Assembly: GCA_002633025.1 (NCBI GenBank)
Contig: NMRB01000721.1
Location: 159,941-223,940, forward strand
Length of the DNA stretch: 64,000 nucleotides
From: Notospermus geniculatus
Lineage: Eukaryota; Nemertea; Pilidiophora; Heteronemertea; Lineidae
Direction: 5' to 3'
A model generated the notes under the pieces. That model searched no databases and was not told where the DNA came from. It saw only the letters and a list, made by a program, of their open reading frames with translations. Below, in pieces: positions 41,628 through 52,599 of the stretch. The stretch's first letter is position 1; every line of letters begins with the position of its first letter. Position numbers and translations under genes: made by a program.

Positions 41628-43509
41628 GAGTTGCGCAATCGCAGCGTCCTCTTAAACCATTGTTCAATGGTTGACACACAATAGCTCCTGGAATCTTATG
41701 AACTGCTGAAGGTGACCACAGCACGACTGTTACGAAGGGAATTTGCTATAGAGGCGTCACCTTTCGGAGAACGGCCACAACATAGAGAAAGCCCTCCTAA
41801 AATAGTACGGTGACGTAGCTAAATCGGCTCAGTCGACGCCTACCTCCACGGCAGAGACAATAGAATATTATTGAAAACCGGAAGTAGTCAATCTGGACAT
41901 GCGCAGGAGGCCTCTACTGTGAATTTATCACACTTTCAAATGCATTTTTTTGAAGTCGTCAGACCGAACTTCCGATTACCAACGTGCTCAAATTGTTCTA
42001 AACATGTTNNNNNNNNNNNNNCACATTTTGGGAGTCATGAGCACGATTTTGGGGGTGGGCATATTTTGGGTGACGACGTCAACGTCGTTCCTCAAGGGTA
42101 ATCTAAAGGCCTGTCAGCCGGTCCGGTCGCTGTCGGAGATTTTACAAAATCCTTTCGCCCAAAATACTATGTTAACTTCTTTGTATTCAAACCATTGTTT
42201 GCCATATTTGGTAGGAACCAATAGTTGTAGGCCCTATTGTGCGTGCACGCGTCTCGTTACTGTGGTTTCCTATTGTAGGCCTCGACCATGTCGACGTGCA
42301 TGGCTTAATTTTTAAGGGAATTCCTATTATATTCCAAGTTAGGGCTCTAACCAATCAAATTTCGTTCCGGACGTTTTCCACTGTATGCATTGACTTCTAA
42401 CAGTCGTGACATGTCGACAGTGCGTCTTGAAGCAACTCGACGGATCCGTCGCAGATAAAAAAAACACCACGCGCAGTTCGACATTTCAGCGACTGAGAGG
42501 AACTTGGAGCAACTGGAAGTTACCTCGAACAGCAACGAGCGGACCCGGCAATTGCTTGGAGATGCAAGTGCGCTCAGGTTGACAAAATCCGCAACTGATC
42601 AGTCACTCCGAGTTGCATCCATCGCCGGAAAGCTAGTTGCCGCGAGTTAAGAGAGCTTTGTGAATAAGTAGAGAAAAACATGACTACACAGAAAAACATG
42701 ACTTCACAAAATTCCTTCTATCAAATGTGGATTTCACCGGATTTTCTTGACTTTGATATCATCCGATAGTCGGGAAAGTATCCGACATGTCCGATAGCCA
42801 GGAAACTTTGCTATCACATATAACCTGACATTTCATCATGCTGTTGAATTTCTACATGACATTCATTATCATAGTCACGATACGATTGGTCAACTTCCTA
42901 CTTCGGTTGATGACCACCGTACACGGTGATAGAAATGATTGATTACAGAGAACTTATCGTTCGGCGTTATCACTTGGCTATTGCAGTGACCGTAGAACGC
43001 AGAAATGACAGATTCCGGAACATGTGCCGATGTTGCAGGAAGAGGAACAGACATCCAATCGAAACAATGGTCATAAGGACAAAGGGAAGAACTGACACAC
43101 ACTCGGATTGCAACAAACCGAAAACAGCTTTATTCACAAAAACCTAGGTTGCACATGCCCGTAGCATGGCGGGATATTAACACGTTTAAAAAGGGAATTA
43201 GTCGCGGCACTCAAAAATGACAGAATAATTTCGTGGCCCACGAAATTCACAATTTCAAAATGACATATTTCGTACTTTTATCACATTTCAACCCTGCACA
43301 CATGTGTGTTCTAAAATGCCATTTGCAAAGCCACATTTTTGCACAAATATGCTCTTAGTAAGCAATAAATTCCGATGTGATACCGTAATAGATTCAAGAT
43401 CGTGGCGTTTGATTGTCTATTCAGATACCTTGACTGGCACGAACCAGTTCGCTTTAAAACCCAGCATATATTACACTAGCCAGAAAGCCTGACCTTGATG
43501 GCTTCACAT
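41628..43509. other. Gene-less stretch with a 13-N gap
   Basis: The gap is at 42009-42021. No exon is recognised. A small perfect hairpin (ATTTCGTGG/CCACGAAAT) is at about 43229-43247. Confidence 0.35.
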
Positions 43510-43716
43510 CTGTAAAACGGGAAATTTTCGCGGACGTTTTAATTTTGCGGTCTTTGCGGTCATATCACATCCGCAAATTTAATACGCGTAAATATTTTGC
43601 GGTTTTTGCGGCGCCGAGCTGTCCGCAAATTATAAAGGCGCAAAATATTATTCTGGGGCAGAAATACTGAGAGTCCGCGAGAAAAAAAACATCGGCAAAA
43701 ATTTCCCGTTTTACAG
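43510..43716. mobile_element. MITE with CTGTAAAACGGGAAATTTT ends
   Basis: CTGTAAAACGGGAAATTTT at the left is mirrored by AAAATTTCCCGTTTTACAG at the right. GCGGTTTTTGCGG and TCCGCAAAT words repeat inside. It is 207 bases. Confidence 0.85.
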
Positions 43717-43945
43717 TAGAGTTTACCTATTGCGTGGTGTCGCTGGAGGTTTGGTAGGGGAAGGGGTAGTGTCGGGGGCAAGGACAGGGGTTGAGGAAAC
43801 GTTGGCATGACTAGGGTCAAAATGTGTTTAATGTTATTGTACGAACTGCATGTATCAAGAAAAATTTCACCGCGGGTGGCAAACCCAAGGTACATGTAGC
43901 AAAGTAGGGTAGGCTGCTTGTCTTCATACCGACGCTGTTGGTTCA

Positions 43946-44096
43946 TCTCCAGAATTCACGAGTTTTCGACCCCAACCGGGGTCTTTTTCAAGTGGAACTT
44001 TACAATCTGAAACTCTAGAAAAGACTGAGTTTCAGATTGTAAAGTTCCACTTGAAAAAGACCGCGGTTGGGGTCGAAAATTCGTGAATTCTGGAGA
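43946..44096. mobile_element. CCGGGGTC hairpin element, complete copy
   Basis: A near-perfect inverted repeat. TCTCCAGAATTCACGAGTTT, then CGACCCCAACCGGGGTCTTT and AAAGTTCCACTTGAAAAAGA are each found with their complements. The loop is about 15 bases (CTAGAAAAGACTGAG). It is followed by TTGACTTCTTGTTTATTATCA, as at the half copies at 16559 and 52035. Confidence 0.85.
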
Positions 44097-44149
44097 TTGA
44101 CTTCTTGTTTATTATCATTTTGTGTGTCAATTTTGTGCTTTTCTGTATC

Positions 44150-45260
44150 TTGGACGCTGTTCGTTCAATACCGGTCTCTGCCCAATTTATTTTGGTCCAG
44201 TCAGAGATATTTTCTAAGTTCAGCCGCCCCCTGGAAACGCTCTTAATCGGGCTGGACCCATTCATGTAGGCCTAATCAGTGAGATATAAAATTGGCACTT
44301 TGAGGAAAAAATGGGACAAGTACGCCGCTGAACGCTATCAAAGTTTCAGTGCATAGTACTACTGTGGTTTTTGGTTTTAAAATACTTTGTAATCGTCCAC
44401 TCCCCTTAGGCACAATTTCTTACCATTAGTCTGATTGATGGGCGATTCCAAAGTACCCAACCATTATCAATGTTGACATCAACTCAGCGACTTGTTATCG
44501 GTCCGACTGCTTGGGAAATTTCTGTAAATCGCATTTCGTGTCTTAATGGCGAGGTTGCGCAAAGTACCCGAAATGCCAACGCGAATGTCTATCCGTTTGT
44601 TCGGTGCTCTCTTCGTGGCATCGAACGATGGGAGTGGCGTGCGCCTTGGCCTTTTGGATGCTTTTAGTATTATGAGTATGTAATATCTCTTTATGTGGCG
44701 GTGTATCCAGCCATAGTGGGCCGCACAAAGCGCTGTACAAGTTGAAGGCGCTGTACAAGTCTGAAGAGAAATGTATTAACAAGATGCCTAATGTATATCC
44801 TCAGGAAAAGACGCAAGCCAATCAGGCAAATTCTTCCAAAGTTTTGACGCAGACACCGCGACTTAATGCGGATGTCAGGTCGCACTGCGATTGCCTGCGC
44901 TGCGACGGAGCAGTCGGCATCAGTTGCCGCAATCACGGTCAGGTCACAAAAACGAAAAATGTGTACGATCGTCGTGGAACAAGCAGCATCTGCGCGCAGG
45001 GAATCGTAACCGTGTAACCGTCACCTGCGACTACAGCATCGCAAAGGTCTGGACGTCATGTGGCTTTTGATCATGTGACATTTTCAAGATGGCAGCGCCC
45101 ATGCAGGGTATGAAAATGCTGATCACTGATTGGTTAACTAAAATAGATCAAATACCGACGCTGCGGGTTCGTCAAGTCAGAGAAATTTTCTAAGTTCAGT
45201 CATCTCCTGGAAACTCTCTAATAGGGCTGGACCCATTATTTGATTGTTTAATATGCATGC
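44150..45260. repeat. Repeat-derived region with paired segments
   Basis: GTCAGAGATATTTTCTAAGTTC, then CTGGAAACGCTCTTAATCGG and GGGCTGGACCCATT at about 44195-44260 recur at 45175-45235. 44551-44664 is a diverged copy of the small MITE at 15203-15323 (AATGCCAACGCGAATGTCTA, TTCGTGGCATCGAACGATGG). No gene is seen. Confidence 0.55.
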
Positions 45261-45779
45261 TTATGCCTTGTGCTTGCTGTCACTGCTGCTGCTTTCAATT
45301 ATTACTGAAAGCGAACCGACATTTTTGTGCCAACACCGCGTGACTACAGTCATGCAAATGGTGATGCTGGACGAACGGGTTGACAAAACTGGAGACAGAA
45401 TGTCACCAATTTAGTAGTCCGCGGTGTTGGTACAAAGGTTGGTTTGCAGCGACACCAAGCAAGAGATATAAACCTGCAGGTGCCATCGAATGGCGGGTCG
45501 AGCTAGATCACCGATGTTACCATGAGGTTACCGAACTTAAAAAATATTTCTCTAACCTGAAGAAAAAAATCTGGACTATAACAGACGTTGTCTTCACTTC
45601 ACCATGTTCGCCATTCGGCTGTCTCTTGTTGTGAAAGGTGTGTTCGAGGCCGTCCAGGAGTCTTAAAACAACAACGACACTGGGCTCCCGCGTTTTGACA
45701 TGTGCTTATTAATTTCTCATGATCAAGTTTAATAATCTGCAGATTGCCACTTTGTATGAAATATTCCTTATGTATGTAT

Positions 45780-46140
45780 GTATGTATATACCGTATTTAA
45801 AAAGATTAAAACGCCCTTTCCAGGCAACAAGTGCTGTTCAAAGCGCTTGTACAATAAAAATAAAACATATCAATTTCATCCTAAAAAGATGCGTCTTGAG
45901 CATCCTCTGAAATGATGGCAGACTCCTTGCTTCTTGGATATCACTGGGGAGCGCATTCCACAGGACTGCTGCAGAATGAGAAAAACTGCGCTCACCATAT
46001 CTTGTCCGGGTTTTTGGAGTCACAAGCTTAGTTCCACTGGCTGAACGTAAGGCTCGGGTAGGCATGTATTGGGTTATAAGACTATTCATATAACTTGGAG
46101 CCATGTTGTTCAGGCACTTGTAGACATATCTAAGGATCTT
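45780..46140 (-). pseudogene. 3' end of a non-LTR retrotransposon (reverse transcriptase C-terminus)
   Basis: The minus frame contains YVYKCLNNMAPSYMNSLI, then PTRALRSASGTKLVTPKTRT, RYGERSFSHSAAVLWNALPS and FQRMLKTHLF. This is the typical tail downstream of the reverse transcriptase in Jockey/CR1/L2-like elements. The copy is truncated at its 5' side, as usual for LINEs. Downstream on the minus strand is an A-rich stretch and then a TACATACATACATA run (about 45770-45790), a plausible 3' repeat tail. No other part of ORF2 is recognised. Confidence 0.8.
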
Positions 46141-47629
46141 GTAAGGATCTTCCTTATCTCAATTATATGTTGTTGTGTTTGATGAAGTCTTTCTTTGTCT
46201 GTTGCAAGACAGGATGTTGTCCGTAGTGCCTGTACGTAACAAATTTGGGTTCTCGACCGGGAGAACCTCTCCGGCAGTCTTGAAGCGGTAGGAGCCCATT
46301 CATTCGCGGATCGTGTACATTCGGTAATGCAATGTGACGTCCTTGTAGGCCTACTATAGACACTGATCCGACACGCATTGCACTGTAGTGTACTGCGTAT
46401 ACTTATGACGCGAGTCTGATGATGCAAATGATGCGTTCCTGATTTGATATACTGGTGGGTTTTATGGCACTAACTAGTCAGTTTTGAGTATATTATACTC
46501 AAAATTGACTGATTTTAGGATACACTGTGGCGTGTGCACTTTGAACACTAGAATGGGTTCAGTTGGCTTGATGATGGTAAATTACAGCATAGTTTATACC
46601 TTTTTTGGGGGTGAAAATTTGGTGACCTGTTGTGTACATTTTTGGTATCTTGCGAGGCCAGAAAAACCTTCGTGTAAAGAATGTGTTGTCTACGTTTTAT
46701 TACCAATGTTGGGACATGTTCTAATATCCTGGAAGCTAGTGGAAGGTGAAAAAGTAACCATGTCCTGGAGCGAACACGTTCAAAAATAAACAAGGAAATT
46801 GTCGAGCTGAGATGAGTGGCGAGTGCCTCCACAAGGGATAGAAAAGGAATTTACAATTGCTATGAACAAAAGGGAAGCAGTCGTCAGCCAACTCAGGTGG
46901 ACGAATTAAGAAAACCTCTTGTTTCGGAGATATATTGAAAAGTGGCCATCGAAAGCAAAAGGACTCTTTGTCAGCATTGCAATCAAGTTTTGATCGCTAA
47001 TTCGAGTAATGTCAGCAGGAATTGTTCAATTGAACACTAATACCAAAAGAGTTGTAGTAGTTGTTGTTGAGAGAGGCGGTAGTTGAAGACGGCTTCACAA
47101 ATGGCTTCACTGCGCCGAGGGAATGGCTTCATCATTCTACGTCCGAGAGCAAAATGCTTCATCGCCGATATAAAAATACCCGATAGGTGTGGATAATCCA
47201 TTATCTTTTCTGGGTTTGTAATACATGGCATCGGCAAAACGTCACTCAGTACGGATTCATTGAAGATGCTGGCATCGCTTAAACCCCCGCCGCCCCAAGA
47301 CGAATAAAAATGTACCGTACACTGTTTTACAAAAGGTGACATAAATCTAACCAGCCCAGCCATTATTGGAAAATACTGTCTTTTTGCAGGGGGATGACAT
47401 GGGTCTACTACTAGTAATTTTGCGGTTTCTCCTTAACCATACATGACTTCGAAGCAAGTTAAAGCTGACGTGAACGAACAAAAAGCCCCCATACGACGAG
47501 CAAGAGAATTGCAAACGCCCTGCAAACACCTCAAACGAAGGCTCAGAACATGATACACCCCACGAAGCCAGGAGGGCGCCACCTTATTTGCCTTCGAGCT
47601 TCTGAGGTGTCAACATTCTCTGGTGAGCT
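46141..47629. other. Gene-less stretch
   Basis: Only a near-perfect palindrome at about 46476-46510 (AGTCAGTTTTGAGTATA/TATACTCAAAATTGACT) stands out. The short frames have no recognised content. Confidence 0.4.
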
Positions 47630-47745
47630 CCTGCTGAACACTTTTTTGAAAGGAAAAATTTTGACCCAGCTGGGGATCGAACCCGCACCTTGTTATCTCT
47701 GTTCCACCGTCTTCCCCATTCTAATCGCTCGCTGAACAATAAGAC
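47630..47745 (-). repeat. tRNA-derived SINE-like fragment
   Basis: On the minus strand GTGCGGGTTCGATCCCCAGC is a good B box, followed by CTGGGTCAAAATTTTTCC and a T-rich tail, as in the tRNA-Thr-type repeats at 1260-1600. No clear A box is present. Confidence 0.45.
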
Positions 47746-48267
47746 CGGACTTTGATTCCAGGGGGACTTTGATCCCTGCCACAATGGTATGGTATGCATG
47801 TAAGCTTACCAGTGAGCAAAAAGTTGTTGTCCATTTACTGTAATCCAAAATTGTTCATTGCAGTATGGTGATTTTTGTCGCTGCAGGCGTCACATCATTC
47901 AAATATCACTGCAAATTGGGTGGGAAAACATGGAGATGATTTGAGAAGAATTGCCGCGGGATAATAATTATGAAACGATTACCGAAATAATTGCGTACTC
48001 TGCAATGCCCGTTGAAATAGAAATATATGGATGTGCCACTGATTATACTGGATGCAAATGTTTGAGGAGCAAAACGCAGCAATCGACAAGACTAGTATGA
48101 GAGCGGACCAGCACATGGATTTTTGACACAATAGGCTACCACAATCAAATTCGGAAGCAAGGGGGCGATTTTGCTATGGATATGCTGCGGCTGGGAGAGA
48201 AAAAAAGTCAGCTGGGCGTAAATACTTGGATGTAAATTTCCCGTCCTCGATTGATGACCAGCATGAC

Positions 48268-48381
48268 CAGGGGCCTGTTTCATAAAGTGACTTCAAGCTA
48301 ATGGTACCTTTAACCAAATGGAAAATGCATTGAAGTAAATGGTGCCATTAGCCTAAAGCCACTTTATGAAACAGGCCCCTG
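48268..48381. mobile_element. MITE with CAGGGGCCTGTTTCATAAAG ends
   Basis: CAGGGGCCTGTTTCATAAAG at the left is mirrored by CTTTATGAAACAGGCCCCTG at the right. GCTAATGGTACC and GGTGCCATTAGC pair inside. It is 114 bases, a near-complete hairpin. Confidence 0.85.
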
Positions 48382-48601
48382 ATTTTCTTCAAGAACATAT
48401 CCATGAATATCCATGATGCAGCCACATGTATTTGGGAAACTCGCGAAATGGACCCATAGGAATCGGAACCAGTCCGTGTTGGTTTAGGCCTATACGCCTA
48501 TGTGTGGATTATTGTAGCGTCGATGAAAGTGGATTGGCACAGAATGAGGTACGCTCCGCAAGTTCTCGAATGCACACACACCCAAACCATGGAGAGGTTA
48601 A

Positions 48602-48731
48602 GGGCTGATTCATACTCGCTTGCGGACCGTCAAGCGCATGAAACTGATCGCAGGTTTCCACGACGTGAATGTGCACACGCAGTGAAATTGATCATAGTCG
48701 GCGCAAAATCCGGACGGAGTATGAATCAGCC
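48602..48731. mobile_element. TTAA-flanked MITE
   Basis: GGGCTGATTCATACTC at the left is mirrored by GAGTATGAATCAGCC at the right, with TTAA directly outside both (48598-48601 and 48732-48735). GCGGACCG and CGGACGG also pair. It is 130 bases. Confidence 0.85.
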
Positions 48732-48822
48732 TTAATACGTTCGAGCCTACCCGGGTCCGCACTTGGGGAAGATACACATGTGCAGAAAAGATATTAAATC
48801 CGGCCGTTCATGATGCCCGGCT

Positions 48823-49164
48823 GTGGAACGGTCTGCTGCAGAAGTGCTTCGTGCAGTGGGAAGTGGTGAAGCCATTGTACAAAAGGAAAACCGATATAGT
48901 GATGAGTACATGCTGACTGCTGAAGGTGAAACACAGCTGGAGGTGCCAGAATTCGTTTTCAGCTACACGAACAGCGTACCACTTACCTCGGGCGCAGGTT
49001 TTAAAAAGGCGCGATTTTCGAACTGGGTGATGTTAGGGTCTAAACGCCACACAACCTTGTTGTGGGGGACGTTCAGGATCACCTACGACGACATTCACCC
49101 ATTCGGCGCCAGTATGTGCGTCTTTTTCTCTCTGCTTCGGTTGGGTGAAATGGCTTATGCATGA
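48823..49164 (+). CDS. Hypothetical open frame, 113 codons
   Basis: The frame MERSAAEVLRAVGSGEAIVQ continues through DEYMLTAEGETQLEVPEFVF. It is fairly long for chance and not a shadow of a recognised gene, but no domain, signal peptide or splice context is visible. It lies about 630 bases upstream of the GPCR on the same strand. Confidence 0.2.
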   Translation: MERSAAEVLRAVGSGEAIVQKENRYSDEYMLTAEGETQLEVPEFVFSYTNSVPLTSGAGFKKARFSNWVMLGSKRHTTLLWGTFRITYDDIHPFGASMCVFFSLLRLGEMAYA

Positions 49165-49796
49165 GGTATTAATAATACAATTGCGTCTGCATATACCGGT
49201 ACTGTTCAAGAGACAATTACTGACGGAATTTTGCCAATGGCGGTGGTGGAAAACATCATTACTCGTGCCGACTCTGTTTGCCTCCCACAAGCCGTTTTAC
49301 CATAATACGGAAAAAAACAAGGACGGACGTTCCGCTCAAAGTCCTCGACTGCTCCGCAAAGTAGCTGCATAGTAGCATTCGGAAGCATTGCGTCCAGTGT
49401 GTTAGCCACTCCAAATGACAATAGCAGACTATTATTTTGTGAGAACTCTAACAGGACTGTGATTTTGATTGGAAATTGCAATGTTAAAAGCATACTTCGA
49501 ATGTATTCTGATATATCCGAGATGGGAAACTTGTTTCTAATAATTCGTCCAGGTTTCATATGGCCATCTTTTATCCGGCGATGGTAAAGATTGACCTACA
49601 CTAGGTTGTCACCGTATTTATTACACGGACTCTATGGAAGAAGACCAGATGATCGTGCGGCAATCATGGTACGACCATTTCCCTCTGAAGTGGCTGTCAA
49701 CGAACTCAGAGCAGTGTCATGACGACTTGTTCATTTAGTGTCTCCAGAAGTGAAAGCCGTTTGGTGACACTGAAGCGTACAAGAGTCTGATGAACG

Positions 49797-50843
49797 TTGA
49801 CAATGACAACAATCAGCGTGGCAGTAGATGATAGCTTCAGTGAAAGCTCTGTGCCAATGAGATGCTTCTCGTATCATTATGCCCCGCCCTGGGAATCATA
49901 CCGCAGAATGTTCAACTTCTTGTTATACGTCCCAATTTCTCTGGTCGCCATCTTCTTCGGCCTAATTGGTAACACTTTATCCTTCATCGTATTAGGGAAG
50001 GAGAAACCATTTTCTTCGACTTCAGTCGTTCTCCGCTGTCTCGCAGTCGCCGACAGCCTCTTTCTTATTTTTCGTTTGTTGTTCAGTTCACTGCATCGAA
50101 TTCATATGTACTTAGGCGTGTTTGTAAAGTACAGGGCAGTCAGGATAACAGCCCTTAGTTATTTCTGGGCGTTTTTGTGGATGGCGAAGACATGGTCAGT
50201 GTACTTGACAGTAATCGTGGCAGCAGAGCGCTTCATTGCTATCTGTAAACCGTTGAAGGCGTTGTCGTTGTGTACCATTAAGAACGCACGTTACGCTTGT
50301 CTCCTTACCGTTACATTTTCTTTTCTCTATCGTCTTGTATGGATATTTGTGTACGAAACCGTCAGGATTTTCGATCCTTGTACCACGACATACGTACTAA
50401 CAATCTTGCATGCCGCCTTTTATTCAAATGTATTTTTTCTCGTTATCTATGTAATGTACCTGCATATGGTGTTAATGTTTTTTGTCCCCATAGCCTTCCT
50501 TGTATTTTTTTCATGTCACTTGATTGTTGGTTTGAAAAAATCGGTGGCAGCTAAGGCAGGTGGGAAGGCTGGTGCACGAGCACGGATGGGTACAGTCAGG
50601 GTTTTAGCCGTCGTCATCACCTTCATTATTTTGGAACTTCCGGGAGCCCTTATTCAGGTTGTTGGATTTATATATGAGTTTATATCCGATCATTATATTG
50701 ACAACCACTGGTACAGCATGGCCCTAGAATTCTCGTACTTCCTGGGATTGGTCAACAGTTGCTTGAACTTTTATATTTACTGCTTAACGGGTACCAGATT
50801 TAGACATACATTAAATGAATTGTTTTGTAAATCAGGGATTTGA
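49797..50843 (+). CDS. Rhodopsin-class (class A) G-protein-coupled receptor, intronless
   Basis: A single 348-residue open frame with seven hydrophobic segments. TM1 has GLIGNTLSFIVL (Asn59). TM2 has LRCLAVADSLFL (Asp86). TM3 ends AAERFIAICKPL, so the DRY motif is Glu-Arg-Phe. TM6 has FIILELPGAL (Pro282). TM7 has NSCLNFYIY, in place of NPxxY. A short C-terminal tail contains Arg/Lys and Cys344. The TM2 and TM7 patterns resemble invertebrate neuropeptide (FMRFamide-type and related) receptors. No Cys is visible at the extracellular start of TM3, although ECL2 has Cys195, so the usual disulfide may be absent. The start is the first ATG of the frame, and an internal M (position 3) is also possible. 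The ligand is unknown. Confidence 0.9.
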   Translation: MTMTTISVAVDDSFSESSVPMRCFSYHYAPPWESYRRMFNFLLYVPISLVAIFFGLIGNTLSFIVLGKEKPFSSTSVVLRCLAVADSLFLIFRLLFSSLHRIHMYLGVFVKYRAVRITALSYFWAFLWMAKTWSVYLTVIVAAERFIAICKPLKALSLCTIKNARYACLLTVTFSFLYRLVWIFVYETVRIFDPCTTTYVLTILHAAFYSNVFFLVIYVMYLHMVLMFFVPIAFLVFFSCHLIVGLKKSVAAKAGGKAGARARMGTVRVLAVVITFIILELPGALIQVVGFIYEFISDHYIDNHWYSMALEFSYFLGLVNSCLNFYIYCLTGTRFRHTLNELFCKSGI

Positions 50844-51264
50844 AGCATGGGATGAAGGTGAAAATCACTCATGCACTTCACTAATGTATACGTATTTATT
50901 GAACTTTTTTATAGCAAGAGGGTCAAGGAGGAGATGAAAAGACATGAGCCTAGTTAGTACATTGCAGAAGGGTGATTTTTGTCACTTGCAGCAGTGTTGT
51001 GTGAAACAAGCGACAGATATCACTCATTCTCACTGAACATTGAAACCTCGCTGCAATGGTTTTCGAGAATTGAGTGTAAAGGTCCGTTTCCACCAGCAGA
51101 GCGTTTTGCGGCTGCGGTGGCTGCTAATGCGAATTTCCACCGCTAATACAATAGTTGGTTTTACACTATGTGTTTCCACCAGAGCGGGGCGCGAAATTTA
51201 TTTTAGGGGGCCTACCACCACATTTTTGATTTTTCCCAAAATATAAGGAACGAAAGGTGAGGAT

Positions 51265-51774
51265 TGTGTGGGACTTGTTCAAGTCGCATCTTGTTGACAA
51301 TGTCAAGGATGGACTCAAGGCCAAAAACACTGATATCGCAGTGATACCGGGCGGACTCACTTCCATCCGTCAACCACTGGATGTCTCCTTGAATAAGCCA
51401 TTTGAGGATAGTGTTCGGAGACTGTAGAGTGAGTGGATGCTAGATGGAGAGAAATCATTCACCAAGTGTGGAAACATGCGGGCACCAGCATTGTCGACGA
51501 TGTGCCACTGGGTGGTGGATGCATGGAATGGATTGGATCCGATCATCGTGATCAAGTCATTTCTAAAAACTGGCGTATCAAATTATCTGGATGGAACTGA
51601 AGACGACGATTATCTCTGGAACGACAACATGGCTTCAGCTGGAGATGACGATGTGGATACTCATTCCGACATCGACATTGATCCCTACGATGATGCTGTC
51701 GGCCCGGGCGACTGGGAGAAACTCTTTGGCTGTACTGACGATGAGGACAATGGCTTTGACGGATTTGAGTGATT
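51265..51774 (+). pseudogene. Pogo/Tigger-like DDE transposase C-terminal fragment
   Basis: The frame encodes VWDLFKSHLVDNV, AVIPGGLTSIRQPLDVSLNK and then, after one in-frame TAG (51425-51427), SEWMLDGEKSFTKCGNMRAP, WVVDAWNGLDP and LDGTEDDDYLWND, with an acidic tail (DIDIDPYDDAVG) and a normal stop. PGGLTSxxQPLDVSxNKPF is the hallmark near the last acidic residue of pogo/Tigger (DDE_1) transposases. The N-terminal HTH and the first catalytic Asp residues are missing, so the copy is dead. Apart from the TAG and the truncation the frame is open, so decay is fairly recent. Confidence 0.8.
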
Positions 51775-52034
51775 ATAGATGTAGACAGCCTATTATCAGG
51801 TCATCCGCCTTCACGAACTAAAACTTTGATAGGCCTACGCAGGAACGTACCTAATGTATGTGTCCCGGGTCCTTTGCCTCCCGTGCATGTCACCCCATCT
51901 GCCTGCCTGGTCACCGAAGTCGAACACCGGATACAACTAGCGCCAGTTGGCAGTATGCGAAGGACACAAGAAATGTTTACCATGGTAACAAGTAATCAAC
52001 CCCGTCCCCATGATACTATGAGTCTGTTCTAGAG

Positions 52035-52120
52035 TTTCAGATTGTAAAGTTCCAGCCTGAAGAAGACCCCGGTTGGGGTCGAAAATTCGCAGATTTTCTG
52101 GAAATTGACTTTCTATATAT
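52035..52120 (+). repeat. Half copy of CCGGGGTC hairpin repeat
   Basis: CAGATTGTAAAGTTCCAGCC, then GAAGAAGACCCCGGTTGGGG, then GGAAATTGACTTTCTATA. It is the same orientation and layout as 16559-16635. Confidence 0.7.
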
Positions 52121-52264
52121 CGTCCCCATGATACTAGTATAAAGGTACAACTAATCGATCATCTCAGTTCGCCAGATTGCTGTTTATATATGCCCAGAAC
52201 TTAGGGTGAACATTGGAAAGCAATTGCATTTCTATCGGCAGATGAAGAACATTATTACTGATAC

Positions 52265-52492
52265 TAGGGACCGATTTCACAAAGGGTGTTTAAGACTTCG
52301 TCAAATGCATGCTGGGTGTGCGTGCATTTAGTGAAGTTACACGCGTCTAAGTCTTAAACACCGTGGGCCGATTTCACAAAGAGTGTTTAAGACTTAGACG
52401 CGTGTAACTTTACTAAATGCACGCACTTCCACCATGCATTTCACAAAGTTACACGCATCTAAGTCTTAAACACCCCTTGTGAAATCGGCCCC
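52265..52492. mobile_element. Two adjoining MITEs with GGNCCGATTTCACAAAG ends
   Basis: GGGACCGATTTCACAAAGGG and GGGCCGATTTCACAAAGAG (52366) each start a copy, and CCCCTTGTGAAATCGGCCCC closes the pair at 52491. AGACTTAGACGCGTGTAAC words pair across the unit. It is either a nested insertion or a tandem duplication lacking one terminus. Confidence 0.75.
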
Positions 52493-52599
52493 AGGCTTTC
52501 AACTTCGTACAGGCTTTCAACGTCGAACAAAATGAAGACGCTGTACATAAGGCATGGCAAGTCCACCTTTCAGTGTGGGAGATGAAAATCGGGGATTAC

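Noticed and set aside
41300-41684. Ala/Val-rich frames in the GCGACC MITE
   Set aside because: They are produced by subterminal GCGACC/GGTCGC repeats on both strands. Not genes.
48823-49164. Upstream exon of the GPCR
   Set aside because: No donor/acceptor pair links it, and the GPCR frame has its own ATG and is complete. Kept only as a hypothetical frame.
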